Positions 49,950 to 60,047 of a DNA stretch of 64,000 nt are shown here, piece after piece. This stretch comes from an uncultured Gammaproteobacteria bacterium (GTDB lineage: Bacteria > Pseudomonadota > Gammaproteobacteria > HyVt-429): NCBI GenBank assembly GCA_947259975.1, contig CAMYOD010000078.1, positions 1 to 64,000 on the forward strand, in the 5' to 3' direction. The position numbers and the translations under genes are program-made. The notes beneath the pieces were generated by a model that saw nothing but the letters and a program-made list of their open reading frames with translations, was not told the DNA's origin and made no database searches. Each line of letters starts with the position of its first letter. Positions within the stretch are counted from its first letter, which is position 1.

Positions 49950-50202
49950 GGCTGCTCGCGGCGAGATATCCGTCGATGATACCGGACGGTTAGACAATTC
50001 GAATGTACGACAGTTCTCGGTAATCTATCGAAACAAAAGCTCATTCAAGAGTTAATCCGCGGCGGCTGCAGGGGCATGATCAAATCTCGTGAACGAATCG
50101 CGCAGAATATTTCGCTTTTCCTGCCGACGTTAAGCATTAGCATTTACGCAGACCTGACGCGCGAAAGATATGCCTGACCACCAGCACCCACTGGAGCCCT
50201 GA

Positions 50203-50904
50203 ATGATAGATATTCGACGCAGTGAAGATCGTGGCCATGCCAACCATGGTTGGCTCGACACTTATCATAGTTTTTCGTTTGCGGACTATCACGATCCGGA
50301 CCACATGGGCTATTCCGTGCTGCGGGTCATCAACGATGATCGTATCGCGCCCGCGGGCGGCTTCGGCACCCACCCCCACCGCAACATGGAAATCATCACC
50401 TACGTGCTCAGCGGTGCCCTGGAGCATAAAGACAGCATGGGAAACGGGTCCATCATCCGTGCCGGCGACGTGCAGCGCATGAGTGCCGGCAGTGGCGTGA
50501 CCCACAGCGAATTCAACGCCTCGACCGAAGAACCGGTGCACCTGCTGCAGATCTGGATCCTGCCGGAGCGCACCGGGCTGCCCCCGAGCTACGCGCAGAT
50601 TGCGGTGCCGGCGAGGGAGAAACGCGGCGCCCTGCGCCTGGTGGCCGGTGGCGACGGGACAGATACCGCGGTATCGATCAATCAGGACGCGAAAATATAT
50701 GCCTCGCTACTCGAAGCTGGCGAGCAGGTCACGCATACACCGGGCGCGAAGCGCCGCACCTGGATCCAGGTGGCGCGCGGCGCTCTGAGCGTGAATGGCG
50801 TGGGACTCGAAACAGGTGACGGGGCGGCTATCGTTGACGAGCCGCATATCGATATCGGCACCGACCGCACGACGGAGTTCCTGTTGTTCGATCTGCCAGA
50901 CTAG
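50203..50904 (+). CDS. Pirin family protein (YhaK-type, possible quercetinase)
   Basis: A bicupin of 233 aa. The metal site of pirins is present: His57 and His59 in GTHPHRNMEI, with His and Glu in GVTHSEFN. Members such as YhaK have quercetin 2,3-dioxygenase activity in vitro or act as redox sensors. The ATG at 50203 is preceded by GGAG. It stands alone in a 205-nt upstream spacer without recognised features. Confidence 0.92.
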   Translation: MIDIRRSEDRGHANHGWLDTYHSFSFADYHDPDHMGYSVLRVINDDRIAPAGGFGTHPHRNMEIITYVLSGALEHKDSMGNGSIIRAGDVQRMSAGSGVTHSEFNASTEEPVHLLQIWILPERTGLPPSYAQIAVPAREKRGALRLVAGGDGTDTAVSINQDAKIYASLLEAGEQVTHTPGAKRRTWIQVARGALSVNGVGLETGDGAAIVDEPHIDIGTDRTTEFLLFDLPD

Positions 50905-50931
50905 ATCCGGATCGATTGTCGCGCGACGGTC

Positions 50932-52992
50932 TCAGCGCCCGAAGAGCTTGTCCAGTTCCTTGCCGAGTTTTTTGTCGAGCTTCTTCTCAAGCTTTTCCTC
51001 GATCTTCTTCTCGAGCTGTTTCTGTACTAGCGCGCCGAAATCGATCCCGTAAGAAGGCGCGTGCAGATTACCCGCGACGCGAATTGGAATGGTTACACCC
51101 TTGAGGTCCTGCAGTTCGGCGCCACCCTGGCCCTTGGACGATTCCACCACCGTGACATTCAGCGTGTAATCGATGGTCTCATCGATCAGGCTGGCCTTGC
51201 CCTTGCCGGCGACCCGAAACAACGGCGACTTCATGGCCAGGTCGTCGTTGCGGACCAGGCCGTCGCCGAAGCGGAGAGTGCCGGTCATCTCGGTGAACTG
51301 AAACTCGTCCTTCTCGTCTGCCTCGGTCTTGTACTCCTTGCCCTCCGCCTTGGCCGCGAGTTGTTTCGCCTGTATCACCAGCTTGCGGATATTGAGTCCC
51401 TTGATCGCGCCGTCGCGCAGCGCGAACGGTGCCTCGCCGGACAGGCTGCGCATGAGCGCATCCGCCGTCGCGCCCTGCCCAGCAACATTGAGGCTGACCT
51501 GACCGCGGCCAGTCAGCTTGTCGCTGATGCCGGCGTCCTGCAGTAGCGGGCCCAGCTTTACGCCGGTCAGGGTCTCGGCGATCTGAAAGCGCGGCGTGTC
51601 ACTGCGGGCATCCACACCCAGCGAGCCATCCAGGGCACCTTCATACAACTTGGCGCGTATGGGTGCGACCTTCAGGTTGCCGCCGACAGAGGAGACCCCG
51701 ATGTGCATATCCGCGATTGACAGGCCGCTGATCTTGAAAGTCTGGATGCGGAAGTCACCCTGCGCATCCATACCCCGCAGGGGTGCCACCGGCAGTGCCA
51801 CCAGGGCCTCGCCCGGAACCGCCTCCGCCGTTGTTTTGGCTTCCGCGGCCGGTGACAGGTAACGGTCGAGATCGATCTGGTCGACGTTAAGATTGAATTT
51901 GTATACGGACTTGGCGCCCAGACCCAACTCGAGTTCACCGGTCAATTTACTGTCATCGAGGGTCGCGGTGAGATCCTGCACGCGGATCTTATCCAGGGTA
52001 CCGCTGAGTTTGCCGCGCAAGGACGCGCGCGCCAGGGCCTTGGCGTCGGCGGTCTGCACCTCCGTACCCAGCGATGCCAACAAATTACGTAACGCGAATT
52101 CCGGTACGTCGATTTCACCCTTGAAGCGTGGCGCATCAATAATGGAATTCCCGCTCAACGAACCCTGGGCATTCAATTCGCCAAACTCGACGGCAAATGA
52201 CGGCACCTGCAACGTCTGTTTTTTCAGCGCCACGTCAACGCTGGGCACCGCCAAAGCAAGCTTGGCCGGCAGATCCTTCAGTGCCAGTTTGAGATCACCC
52301 AGACTCACGGTCTGTGCATCCACATCCAGCTTGACCGTGGTGTCCAACTCAAGCGGAACCCGATTGGGCAGGCCACCGCCTTCGGCCTCCAGATCCAGGC
52401 TGACCTGTGCCGGTTTGCCGGAAACGATCTTGCCGGTGGTCAATTGGATTTTGTCGAACAGATACTTGCTGCCGGCCTTACGGTCATCCCAGACGACACG
52501 CCCATCGCGCACATCGACGCCCTGCACCGCAATGGCGGCCAGTGCCACACCGGCCTCGGCTTCAGCGGCCTCCGGCTTGGCGGCCTTTGCGCCGGCCAGG
52601 TCCTGCCAATTGGTGCGTCCGGCCGCGTTCGTGACCAGGTTCAGCGTCAGCCCATGCAGCGCGACGGTGTTGACTTCGAGTTGCTTCCTGAGCAACGGCA
52701 TGAGTTTGACCTTGACGTCCACCTCATCCACCTGGGCCAGCGGATCCGCGCCGAAGCCCGGCGCATTGGCCAGGGCGAGACGACCGGTATTGATGCCGAC
52801 CCAGGGAAACACCGACAGGCCCAGATCGCCGTCGATGGTCAGATCACGCCCGGTGTTCTTCTTTACGGCGTTCGCAATTTCATCCTTGTAGTCGTTGGGA
52901 TCGACAAGAAACGGGAGTGCCACCGCCGCCGCCGCCAAAGCCAGCACGATAAACCCGACTACAATCACAAGCCATTTGATCAACCGTCCCAC
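50932..52992 (-). CDS. AsmA family envelope protein
   Basis: A 686-aa AsmA-like protein that spans the periplasm as a beta-helical lipid-transport groove. An N-terminal membrane helix (LVIVVGFIVLALAAAAVAL) is followed by the AsmA start DPNDYKDEIANAVKKNTGRDL and repeated beta strands, with the C-terminal AsmA-like region KLGPLLQDAGISDKLTGRG and VSLNVAGQGATADALMRSL. The tail is a Lys/Glu-rich predicted coiled coil (about 660-686). These proteins act in outer-membrane biogenesis. Confidence 0.9.
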   Translation of the reverse strand: MGRLIKWLVIVVGFIVLALAAAAVALPFLVDPNDYKDEIANAVKKNTGRDLTIDGDLGLSVFPWVGINTGRLALANAPGFGADPLAQVDEVDVKVKLMPLLRKQLEVNTVALHGLTLNLVTNAAGRTNWQDLAGAKAAKPEAAEAEAGVALAAIAVQGVDVRDGRVVWDDRKAGSKYLFDKIQLTTGKIVSGKPAQVSLDLEAEGGGLPNRVPLELDTTVKLDVDAQTVSLGDLKLALKDLPAKLALAVPSVDVALKKQTLQVPSFAVEFGELNAQGSLSGNSIIDAPRFKGEIDVPEFALRNLLASLGTEVQTADAKALARASLRGKLSGTLDKIRVQDLTATLDDSKLTGELELGLGAKSVYKFNLNVDQIDLDRYLSPAAEAKTTAEAVPGEALVALPVAPLRGMDAQGDFRIQTFKISGLSIADMHIGVSSVGGNLKVAPIRAKLYEGALDGSLGVDARSDTPRFQIAETLTGVKLGPLLQDAGISDKLTGRGQVSLNVAGQGATADALMRSLSGEAPFALRDGAIKGLNIRKLVIQAKQLAAKAEGKEYKTEADEKDEFQFTEMTGTLRFGDGLVRNDDLAMKSPLFRVAGKGKASLIDETIDYTLNVTVVESSKGQGGAELQDLKGVTIPIRVAGNLHAPSYGIDFGALVQKQLEKKIEEKLEKKLDKKLGKELDKLFGR

Positions 52993-53045
52993 GATCGCCT
53001 CCTGTTATATTCTCTTACAGCGTGTATTGATGATACGGATACCGC

Positions 53046-54636
53046 TTATTCGTCGGTGACACAGCCTTCGCTCGCGGTCTTCACGTTCTTGATATATTTA
53101 TACAGCGTGCCACGTGCGGCCTTGTAGGGCGGCATTTCCCATGCACCCTTGCGCCGCGCCATCTCCGAGTCACTGACAGCCACGCTCAGTTCATTGCCGG
53201 CTGCGTCGATGGTGACCATGTCACCGTCCTCGATCAGGGCGATGGGTCCGCCCTCCTGCGCCTCCGGCACCACATGACCGATAATGAAGCCGTGCGAACC
53301 GCCGGAGAAGCGGCCGTCGGTGATCAAGGCCACATCGCTGCCGAGACCCGCGCCCATGATGGCGGAGGTCGGGGTGAGCATCTCCGGCATGCCGGGTCCA
53401 CCCTTGGGCCCTTCATAGCGAATAATCACCACGTCGCCGGCCTTGATCTGGTTGTCTTCGAGCGCCTGCAGCATCGCCTCCTCGGCATCGAACACCTTGG
53501 CCGGGCCGACGAAACGCTCACCCTCCTTACCCGTGATCTTTGCGACCGCGCCCCCCGGCGCCAGGTTCCCGCGCAGGATCTGAATATGGCCACTCGCCTT
53601 GATTGGGTTCGCCAACGGCAACATCACGTCCTGGCCGTCGTGCAAACCCGGCAGCTCGGCGAGGTTTTCCGCCATGGTCTTGCCGGTCACCGTCATGCAC
53701 TCACCGTCGATCAGGCCCTCGGCGAGGAGAAATTTCATCACCGCCGGCGTCCCGCCTACATTGTGCAGGTCCTCCATGACATATTTGCCACTGGGTTTGA
53801 GGTCCGCCAGGAACGGGATGCGGTCGCTCACGGCCTGGAAATCGTCGATCGTGACATTCACATCCACGGCACGTGCCATGGCAATCAAATGCAGTACCGC
53901 ATTCGTGGAACCCCCCAGGGCCATGATGATCACCATGGCATTCTCGAAGGCCTCCCGGGTCATGATGTCGCGGGGCCGGATATCGTTTTCGAGCAAATGC
54001 CGAATCGCCACGCCGGCACGCACGCATTCGTCGAGTTTGCCGGGATCCTCCGCCGGCGTGGATGAACTGTAGGGCAGCGACATCCCCATCGCCTCGATCG
54101 CCGAGGCCATGGTGTTGGCCGTATACATGCCGCCGCAGGCGCCGGCGCCAGGACAGGAATTCCTGACGATCTCCTGGCGCGTGTCGTCGTCGATTTTGCC
54201 GGCAATGAACTCGCCGTAACTCTGAAACGCGGACACGATATCGAGGGTCTGCCCGTCGCGATGCCCCGGCCGAATCGTGCCGCCGTAAACCATCAACGCC
54301 GGCCGATTCAGCCGCCCGATGGCGATCATGCACCCGGGCATATTCTTGTCGCAGCCGGGTATGGAAATATTCGCGTCATACCACTGGGCGGCCATGACCG
54401 TTTCGATGGAGTCGGCGATGAGGTCGCGGGACTGCAGCGAATAACTCATGCCCTCGGTGCCCATGGAAATACCGTCACTGACACCGACGGTATTGAACCG
54501 CATGCCCACCAAACCGGCTGCGGTGACACCTTCCTTGACCTTCGCCGCCAGGTCATTGAGATGCATGTTGCAGGTATTGCCTTCCCACCAGACGCTGGAA
54601 ATGCCCACTTCGGGAACGATTAGACTTGTCCGACAT
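53046..54636 (-). CDS. ilvD: Dihydroxy-acid dehydratase with apparently deleted, frameshifted N-terminus
   Basis: Fe-S enzyme of valine, leucine and isoleucine synthesis. All three cluster cysteines are present ([30 protein letters not shown]), and everything from [10 protein letters not shown] on is intact. The usual start, with GGAGTCGAGG and ATG at 54636, encodes SDKSNRSR but this frame does not join the rest; about 27 family residues seem lost and the frame shifts at 54606-54612. The only in-frame start after the join is GTG at 54608 (520 aa, no ribosome site). Either a broken gene or an assembly error. Neighbour gene rluF diverges. Confidence 0.8.
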
Positions 54637-54765
54637 CCTCGACTCCGGGAACGAATTGATTCGACAGTACCCGCCTCAGGACAGCTGCTTGCGGGGGCGC
54701 CACAGAATAACAGAATTTTTCCGCCAAGACCTGCGCTGGCAGCGTGGCCCGGACCACAGAAACAT

Positions 54766-55497
54766 ATGAAAGAAGTACGGTTGTCAAAACTCATGTCCGA
54801 GCGCGGCCTCTGTTCGCGCCGTGAGGCCGACCGGTTCATCGAACAGGGCTGGGTCTACGTCGACGGTGAGCGCATTACGACGCTGGGCACCAAAGTCCGT
54901 CCCGACCAGATCGTCACGCTCGATGAGCGTGCGCAGCGTCGCCAGAAAGACGTGGTGACCATCCTGCTCAACAAACCGATCGGCTACGTCTCGGGACAAC
55001 CGGAGAAAGACTATGCCCCGGCGATCGACCTGGTCACCGCGAAAAATCATTATGCCGAGGATCGATCGCAACGTCGGTTCGCGGCGAAGCAACGCAAGGG
55101 CCTGGCCCCCGCGGGGCGTCTCGATATCGACTCCCAGGGCTTGCTGGTCCTCACCCAGGACGGGCGTATCGCCAAGCAGTTGATCGGTGCGGATTCCAGA
55201 ATCGAGAAAGAATACCTCGTGCGGGTCGGCGGCGACGTGACCGCAAAGGCTTTGCGAATGTTGAATCATGGCCTCACGCTGGACGGCCGCGCCCTGCGCC
55301 CGGCCAAAGTGACGCGCCTGAATGAGGATCAATTGCGCTTTATCTTGACCGAAGGGCGCAAACGGCAGATTCGCCGCATGTGTGAACTGGTTGGCCTGGC
55401 TGTCACCGGGCTCAAGCGGGTACGTATCGGTCACGTCAAGCTCGGTCGGCTGCCGCGGGGTCAGTGGCGTTATCTCGGCGAGCGGGAGACTTTCTGA
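54766..55497 (+). CDS. rluF: 23S rRNA pseudouridine synthase (RluF/RsuA family)
   Basis: A 243-aa pseudouridine synthase with an N-terminal S4 RNA-binding domain ([21 protein letters not shown]) and catalytic Asp in [14 protein letters not shown]. The C-terminal [12 protein letters not shown]...[21 protein letters not shown] is like E. coli RluF, which modifies position 2604 of 23S rRNA, but RluB/RluE-type activity cannot be excluded. The ATG at 54766 gives a typical N-terminus; an earlier frame is not plausible. It diverges from ilvD. Confidence 0.87.
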   Translation: MKEVRLSKLMSERGLCSRREADRFIEQGWVYVDGERITTLGTKVRPDQIVTLDERAQRRQKDVVTILLNKPIGYVSGQPEKDYAPAIDLVTAKNHYAEDRSQRRFAAKQRKGLAPAGRLDIDSQGLLVLTQDGRIAKQLIGADSRIEKEYLVRVGGDVTAKALRMLNHGLTLDGRALRPAKVTRLNEDQLRFILTEGRKRQIRRMCELVGLAVTGLKRVRIGHVKLGRLPRGQWRYLGERETF

Positions 55498-55555
55498 TCC
55501 AACCGCCGCCGGTTACACTGAATCAGTCACACGCGATACCTGATCAATACTCGAC

Positions 55556-56653
55556 ATGTATAAAGCCCTCCGCCCCTTCCTGTTCCTGCTGCCCGCGGAA
55601 ACCAGCCATACCCTCACTCTGCGGGCGTTAGCACTGCTCGCGCGCATTCCGGGCGCCATCAGGCTGGTCGACAAATGGAACGACGAGCGTGTCGCGGCGC
55701 TGCCGGTAGACGTCATGGGCCTGCGTTTCCGTAATCCGGTGGGCCTCGCCGCCGGCCTCGACAAGAACGGCGAATGTATCGACGCGCTTGCGGCGCTGGG
55801 CTTCGGCAGCCTTGAACTGGGTACCGTGACACCTCGCCGACAGCCGGGTAATCCGAAGAAGCGGCTGTTCCGACTGCCGGCACAACGCGCGATTATCAAT
55901 CGCATGGGTTTCAACAATATCGGTCTCAAACGATTTCTGAAAAACCTGCATCGTCCGGAGGCGGATGCCATTGTCGGTGTGAACATAGGCAAGAATGCCA
56001 AGACCCCCCTGGAAAAGGCCGACGACGACTATGTCATCGGCTTGCGTGCGGTGTATCCCTATGCCGACTACATCGCGATAAACATCTCGTCACCGAATAC
56101 ACCCCAGCTGCGCAATCTGCAGCAAGGCGCGCAACTCGACGAATTGCTTGCGCGTCTCAAGAAGGAACAGCAAAAACGCGCGGTCAAGGGCGCGCGTTAT
56201 GTGCCGATTGCGCTCAAGGTGGCGCCTGATCTCACCACTGACGAGATCAATGGGATTGCCGATCTCGTAGTCAAACACGAAATCGACGCCCTCATCGCGA
56301 CCAACACGACCGTGGCCCGGCCCGGCCTCGAAGGCGAACCCCTGGCAAAGGAGGCGGGCGGCTTGAGCGGCGCGCCCCTGAAAGATGCGTCGACATTGGT
56401 CATACGCGAGTTCTACGCGCGCCTGCGCGGCAGAGTCCCCATCATCGGTGTCGGTGGCATCAGCACGGCGGACGACGCATGGGAAAAACTGGTCGCCGGC
56501 GCCGAGCTGGTGCAGATCTATTCGACGCTCATCTTCGAGGGTCCCGGCGTGATCCGGGAAATCGTCAATGGACTTACCGAAAAGGTGGCGGCCCTCGAGT
56601 GTAGCAACCTCGCGGAAGCAATCGCCTTGGCGCGGACGCAATCAACAAATTAA
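55556..56653 (+). CDS. pyrD: Dihydroorotate dehydrogenase (quinone), class 2
   Basis: Inner-membrane-associated flavoenzyme oxidising dihydroorotate to orotate with ubiquinone, step four of pyrimidine synthesis. The 365-aa length and N-terminal helices (YKALRPFLFLLPAETSHTL) identify class 2. Signature regions are NPVGLAAGLDKNGE, the catalytic serine in NISSPNTPQLRNLQ and GVGGISTADDAWEKLVAGA. Start ATG at 55556. A Mut7-C gene begins 5 nt after the stop. Confidence 0.96.
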   Translation: MYKALRPFLFLLPAETSHTLTLRALALLARIPGAIRLVDKWNDERVAALPVDVMGLRFRNPVGLAAGLDKNGECIDALAALGFGSLELGTVTPRRQPGNPKKRLFRLPAQRAIINRMGFNNIGLKRFLKNLHRPEADAIVGVNIGKNAKTPLEKADDDYVIGLRAVYPYADYIAINISSPNTPQLRNLQQGAQLDELLARLKKEQQKRAVKGARYVPIALKVAPDLTTDEINGIADLVVKHEIDALIATNTTVARPGLEGEPLAKEAGGLSGAPLKDASTLVIREFYARLRGRVPIIGVGGISTADDAWEKLVAGAELVQIYSTLIFEGPGVIREIVNGLTEKVAALECSNLAEAIALARTQSTN

Positions 56654-56658
56654 CGCCC

Positions 56659-57144
56659 TTGCGATTCCTTTGCGATGAGATGCTGAATCGCCTCGGCCGC
56701 TGGTTGCGTGCGGCGGGTTACGACACGGCGATCGCGCAACACGGCGACCGGGATCGGGAATTGCTGGCCCAGGCCCGGGATGAGCATCGCCTGTTCATCA
56801 CCCGGGATCGCAAAATCCTCGAACACAAGAACGCCGCGAACTCGGTCCTGTTACTCGAAGAAAACGGCGTGCACGACTGTGCGGCGGAGCTGGCCGGCAA
56901 GATTGCGATCGACTGGCTCTACCGACCCTTCTCACGCTGCCTCGAATGCAACGCCGAACTGGAATTGGCGAGCGAGACGCAACGAGCGCGGATCCCGGCG
57001 GATGCGCGCAGCTTCGGCGACGACATTTATTACTGTTCGCATTGTGATCAGGTCTATTGGCCGGGCAGTCATGTACGCCGCATGTACCGTAAGCTGCGTG
57101 AGTGGCAAACCGGTGACCCGGATGACACCGATACGGCGTCCTAA
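56659..57144 (+). CDS. Mut7-C RNase domain protein
   Basis: A 161-aa protein of the Mut7-C family, a PIN-like RNase fold with a C-terminal zinc ribbon: FLCDEMLNRLGRWLRAAGYDT, LFITRDRKILEHK, then CLECNAELEL and YYCSHCDQVYWPGSHVRRM. The acidic residues are consistent with nuclease activity, but the substrate in bacteria is unknown. It starts at TTG and follows pyrD by 5 nt. Its end overlaps the DUF938 stop by 4 nt. Confidence 0.9.
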   Translation: MRFLCDEMLNRLGRWLRAAGYDTAIAQHGDRDRELLAQARDEHRLFITRDRKILEHKNAANSVLLLEENGVHDCAAELAGKIAIDWLYRPFSRCLECNAELELASETQRARIPADARSFGDDIYYCSHCDQVYWPGSHVRRMYRKLREWQTGDPDDTDTAS

Positions 57145-57731
57145 CCTTTGCGCCACCAGATGGAACGGTTGTTGGCAGGCATCGCTCGATCACCCTGCAG
57201 CGTGAGCCCCGCGGCCCGCGCCAGCGCGTCCACCGCCGTGAAATCACGCACGCCGCTGCGTGGATCCCGCTGCTTGAGCCAGGCATCGAAATTTTCGTTG
57301 CTCGGTTCCAGCGGCCGATCCGGGTAGCGGTAGGGGCCGTAGACATACATCACGCCGTCGACCGGCAACCGCGCTGCAACCGTGGCGAACAGCCGTTCCA
57401 CCGCCGCCCAGGGCACGATGTGGATGGTGTTAATGCAGACCACCGCGTCGAACGCCTGCACCGGCCACGATTCCGCAAATAGATCCAGCGCCACGGGCGC
57501 TAGCAGATTAGGGGCCTGCGCCTCGGCACGCCAGGCGTCGATGCTGGCCAGGTTCTCCGTGAGGTCACTGGGCTGCCAGGTCAGGTGCGGCAGACCCTGG
57601 GCGAAGTAGGCCGCATGCTGCCCCGTACCGCTGCCGATCTCCAGCACCCGACGCGTGTCCTGCAAGACCTCCGCCAAGATCGCCAGGATCGGGTCCCGAT
57701 TGCGGTCACAGGCCGGTGCATGCTGTTTCAT
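57141..57731 (-). CDS. DUF938 SAM-dependent methyltransferase-like protein
   Basis: A 196-aa class I methyltransferase fold: SAM loop VLEIGSGTGQHAAYFAQ, then QPSDLTENLASIDAW and VVCINTIHIVPW. DUF938 enzymes are found in many proteobacteria and their acceptor is unknown. The ATG at 57731 is chosen. It converges on the Mut7-C gene. Confidence 0.9.
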   Translation of the reverse strand: MKQHAPACDRNRDPILAILAEVLQDTRRVLEIGSGTGQHAAYFAQGLPHLTWQPSDLTENLASIDAWRAEAQAPNLLAPVALDLFAESWPVQAFDAVVCINTIHIVPWAAVERLFATVAARLPVDGVMYVYGPYRYPDRPLEPSNENFDAWLKQRDPRSGVRDFTAVDALARAAGLTLQGDRAMPANNRSIWWRKG

Positions 57732-57790
57732 ATCGCCCACCTACTTGCACTATCATCCGGCATCATCATATCAGAGCGGAGTTGCGCCCC

Positions 57791-58135
57791 ATGCCTTACC
57801 TAAAAGTACAAACGAACAAGTCGCTGGATGCGGACACCCAGGCGACGTTCATCAAGCAGGTCTCCGCCGCGGTGGCCGCGGGGCTGGGAAAATCCGAGAA
57901 CTATGTGATGGTGGCCATCGAGCCGCCGGTGCCGATGCTGTTTGCCGGTGACGATGCGCCCTGCGCTTTCCTGCAACTCAAATCCATCGGCCTGGCGGAA
58001 AGTCAGACCACCTCTTTGTCGGAAAGCTTGTGTGGGCTGATGGAGACTGAACTAGGGATTCCGGCCAAGCGCAGCTACATCGAGTTCGTCAATGCGCCAC
58101 GCGCCATGTGGGGCTGGGATCGGCGGACCTTCTAG
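57791..58135 (+). CDS. MIF-like / tautomerase superfamily protein
   Basis: A 114-aa trimer-forming tautomerase-like protein with the conserved N-terminal catalytic Pro (Met-Pro-Tyr) after removal of Met. MIF-family phrases are visible: VMVAIEPPVPMLFAGDDAPCAFLQLKSIG and YIEFVNAPRAMWGWDRRTF. Homologues catalyse phenylpyruvate tautomerisation. The ATG at 57791 is chosen because the proline must be residue 2. It stands alone between DUF938 and DUF457. Confidence 0.9.
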   Translation: MPYLKVQTNKSLDADTQATFIKQVSAAVAAGLGKSENYVMVAIEPPVPMLFAGDDAPCAFLQLKSIGLAESQTTSLSESLCGLMETELGIPAKRSYIEFVNAPRAMWGWDRRTF

Positions 58136-58162
58136 GGAAGCTCTGAATTAATCAAAGATTCC

Positions 58163-59197
58163 CTAACGCATACGTTCCAGACGCCAGGTGCCGCCGCCTG
58201 CCGCCCGACACATGCCGAAGCGAAACGGCGGCGTGCGTTCCGTCATGGTAAAACGCAGATCCGCAAACCAGGCACAGGTATTGCGAGCACCTCGCTGAAA
58301 CTCGTAGAGCACCGGGAACATGGCGAAGCGGCGAAACGGTGCGAACGCCTCGTGGCGCCAAGCCTCCTGTGCCAGCAGGACCGCCTCGCTGCCGGACCCG
58401 AACCGGTAATGGCGTTGCCACCCGGCCTGATCCGCGGGCGCATAGGATGCGCGAATACGATTCACCCAGCCCGCATCGGCGGTCAACCGTAGTGGCTGCC
58501 TGCGTATGAGATTCACCGCTGCCTCGTGATAGGTATCCCCATCGATCACCAGTACCTTCCAATTGAACGGTGAAAACGGCTGCGGCATGGCGCGCACTTC
58601 GCTGCCACGCAGCCCGGTGCGCAGCGCAAAGGCCTCGCCGATCTGCAGTGCGCGCTGATGCATGACCCCTTGCATGCCCACATAGGCGACCAGCACCGCC
58701 AGACCCACACGCGCCACCACCCGCCCGTACCGCCGCAGCAGCGACGCGGTCAGCAATCCAAGCACAATAATTCCCGTGAAGAAGAAATCGATGATAAATG
58801 TGGTCGGCACGGACGCCCGCGCGTCGGAGAACGGCGCCAGGATTTTCGTGCCCCAGGCCGTGATGACATCGCCGGCGATATGAATGGAAATCCCCAGCAT
58901 CGCGACGCCGACGAAGGCGCGCCAGCGATAACGCCCGCGGCTGAGCAGCGCAAACAACGCCGCCAGACCGAATGCCCACAGGGGCAGGCATATCAGAGAA
59001 TGGGTTACGCCGCGATGCAGGTTCAAATAGGTCAGATCATCGACCCAGCGAAATACGAAGTCGCTATCGGGAAACGCGGCGGCGGCAAAGCCCATCCACA
59101 TGCGTGCACGCAGACTGAGCGCGCCCGGCTGTGCTTGTCGCGGCGCCGTGGCGCGGGCCAACAGGGCACCGCTCAAGGCATGGGTCAGGGTATCCAC
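58163..59197 (-). CDS. DUF457 membrane-bound metal-dependent hydrolase
   Basis: A 344-aa protein with a YdjM-like N-terminal half (about 1-165) of five membrane helices and the HRGVTHSL and IHIAGDVITAWG motifs, whose His/Asp residues may bind a metal. A soluble C-terminal domain follows (about 180-344). E. coli YdjM and relatives are LexA-regulated or tied to membrane lipid stress; no LexA box is seen here. Start ATG at 59197. Confidence 0.88.
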   Translation of the reverse strand: MDTLTHALSGALLARATAPRQAQPGALSLRARMWMGFAAAAFPDSDFVFRWVDDLTYLNLHRGVTHSLICLPLWAFGLAALFALLSRGRYRWRAFVGVAMLGISIHIAGDVITAWGTKILAPFSDARASVPTTFIIDFFFTGIIVLGLLTASLLRRYGRVVARVGLAVLVAYVGMQGVMHQRALQIGEAFALRTGLRGSEVRAMPQPFSPFNWKVLVIDGDTYHEAAVNLIRRQPLRLTADAGWVNRIRASYAPADQAGWQRHYRFGSGSEAVLLAQEAWRHEAFAPFRRFAMFPVLYEFQRGARNTCAWFADLRFTMTERTPPFRFGMCRAAGGGTWRLERMR

Positions 59198-59202
59198 AGA
59201 CG

Positions 59203-59823
59203 TCAGATATCGCGGCCGGCGTCCGCGGTAGCGGTCCGTACCGGGGTGCCGGGCAACCAGCTCACAAAACTTTCGGCACGCCGCAGGTGGCCGTCGAGGA
59301 ACTGCGCGGTTCGCCCACTGTCAATCGAATCGTCGCTCATCCAGTAAACGAACGTCATCAAATAAATCGACGTCAAGGCGGTCTCTTCCAGTGCGCGACA
59401 GATATAGGTTGCGTCCCGCTGCGCCGCCTCCCGCCACCACTGCACCGTGCGACTGACTCGCAACAGGCCGGGGATCTGCACATGCAGGTGGCCCGGTTCA
59501 AGTTTATTCAGAATCATTTGGCGGGTTACTCTACGCTGCGGCGCGAGGGCGCCCAACCATGCCATCATCAATCGCCGCAGGCGTTCACGGGTCGAAAGTT
59601 CTGCAAGCTCCGACATCTCGGCGGCCTGCAGCATGGCCGCATCGGCGCGGTCGAACCAGGCATCGACGATATCCTCCTTTTCGCGAACATGCGTGCGAAT
59701 GTCGTCCAGGCCGGTGCTCAGATGCGTGGCAATATCATGCAAGCGCACGGCTTCCCAACCATGCGCCTGCGCAAGCTCGAGAGCCGCGTCCACGATCTGT
59801 TCTCGACGGATGGTCTCGGGCAT
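59203..59823 (-). CDS. TetR/COQ9-like transcriptional regulator
   Basis: A 206-aa protein with an N-terminal TetR-type helix-turn-helix (ETIRREQIVDAALELAQAHGWEAVRLHDIATHL) and a helical ligand domain (REKEDIVDAWFDRADAAML, IYLMTFVYWMSDDS) resembling COQ9-like regulators. The ATG at 59823 is chosen from two. The DUF457 gene begins 5 nt downstream, so the regulator may control it and itself. Confidence 0.83.
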   Translation of the reverse strand: MPETIRREQIVDAALELAQAHGWEAVRLHDIATHLSTGLDDIRTHVREKEDIVDAWFDRADAAMLQAAEMSELAELSTRERLRRLMMAWLGALAPQRRVTRQMILNKLEPGHLHVQIPGLLRVSRTVQWWREAAQRDATYICRALEETALTSIYLMTFVYWMSDDSIDSGRTAQFLDGHLRRAESFVSWLPGTPVRTATADAGRDI

Positions 59824-60047
59824 GACGGTCACCACTGCGCAGTCGAATCGGGAAGGCTCATTCTAGCCCACTGCGGCGGCGGCTGCCGAGGCGAACTGCC
59901 AATCCGCATTTGCGGCATCACATGAGTTACATAAATTAAATCAACCACTTAGTGAGGCCATGGTGCCCATGCGCCTGATTCCGGTTCACCGGCTGTGGCA
60001 CAATCGAATACTGAAGAATGCCGCCACGTTCGTCACGGGATTGAGCG

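Noticed and set aside
58152-58991. Shadow frame within the DUF457 gene, same strand
   Set aside because: It is in another frame of a clear membrane protein gene and has no family features.
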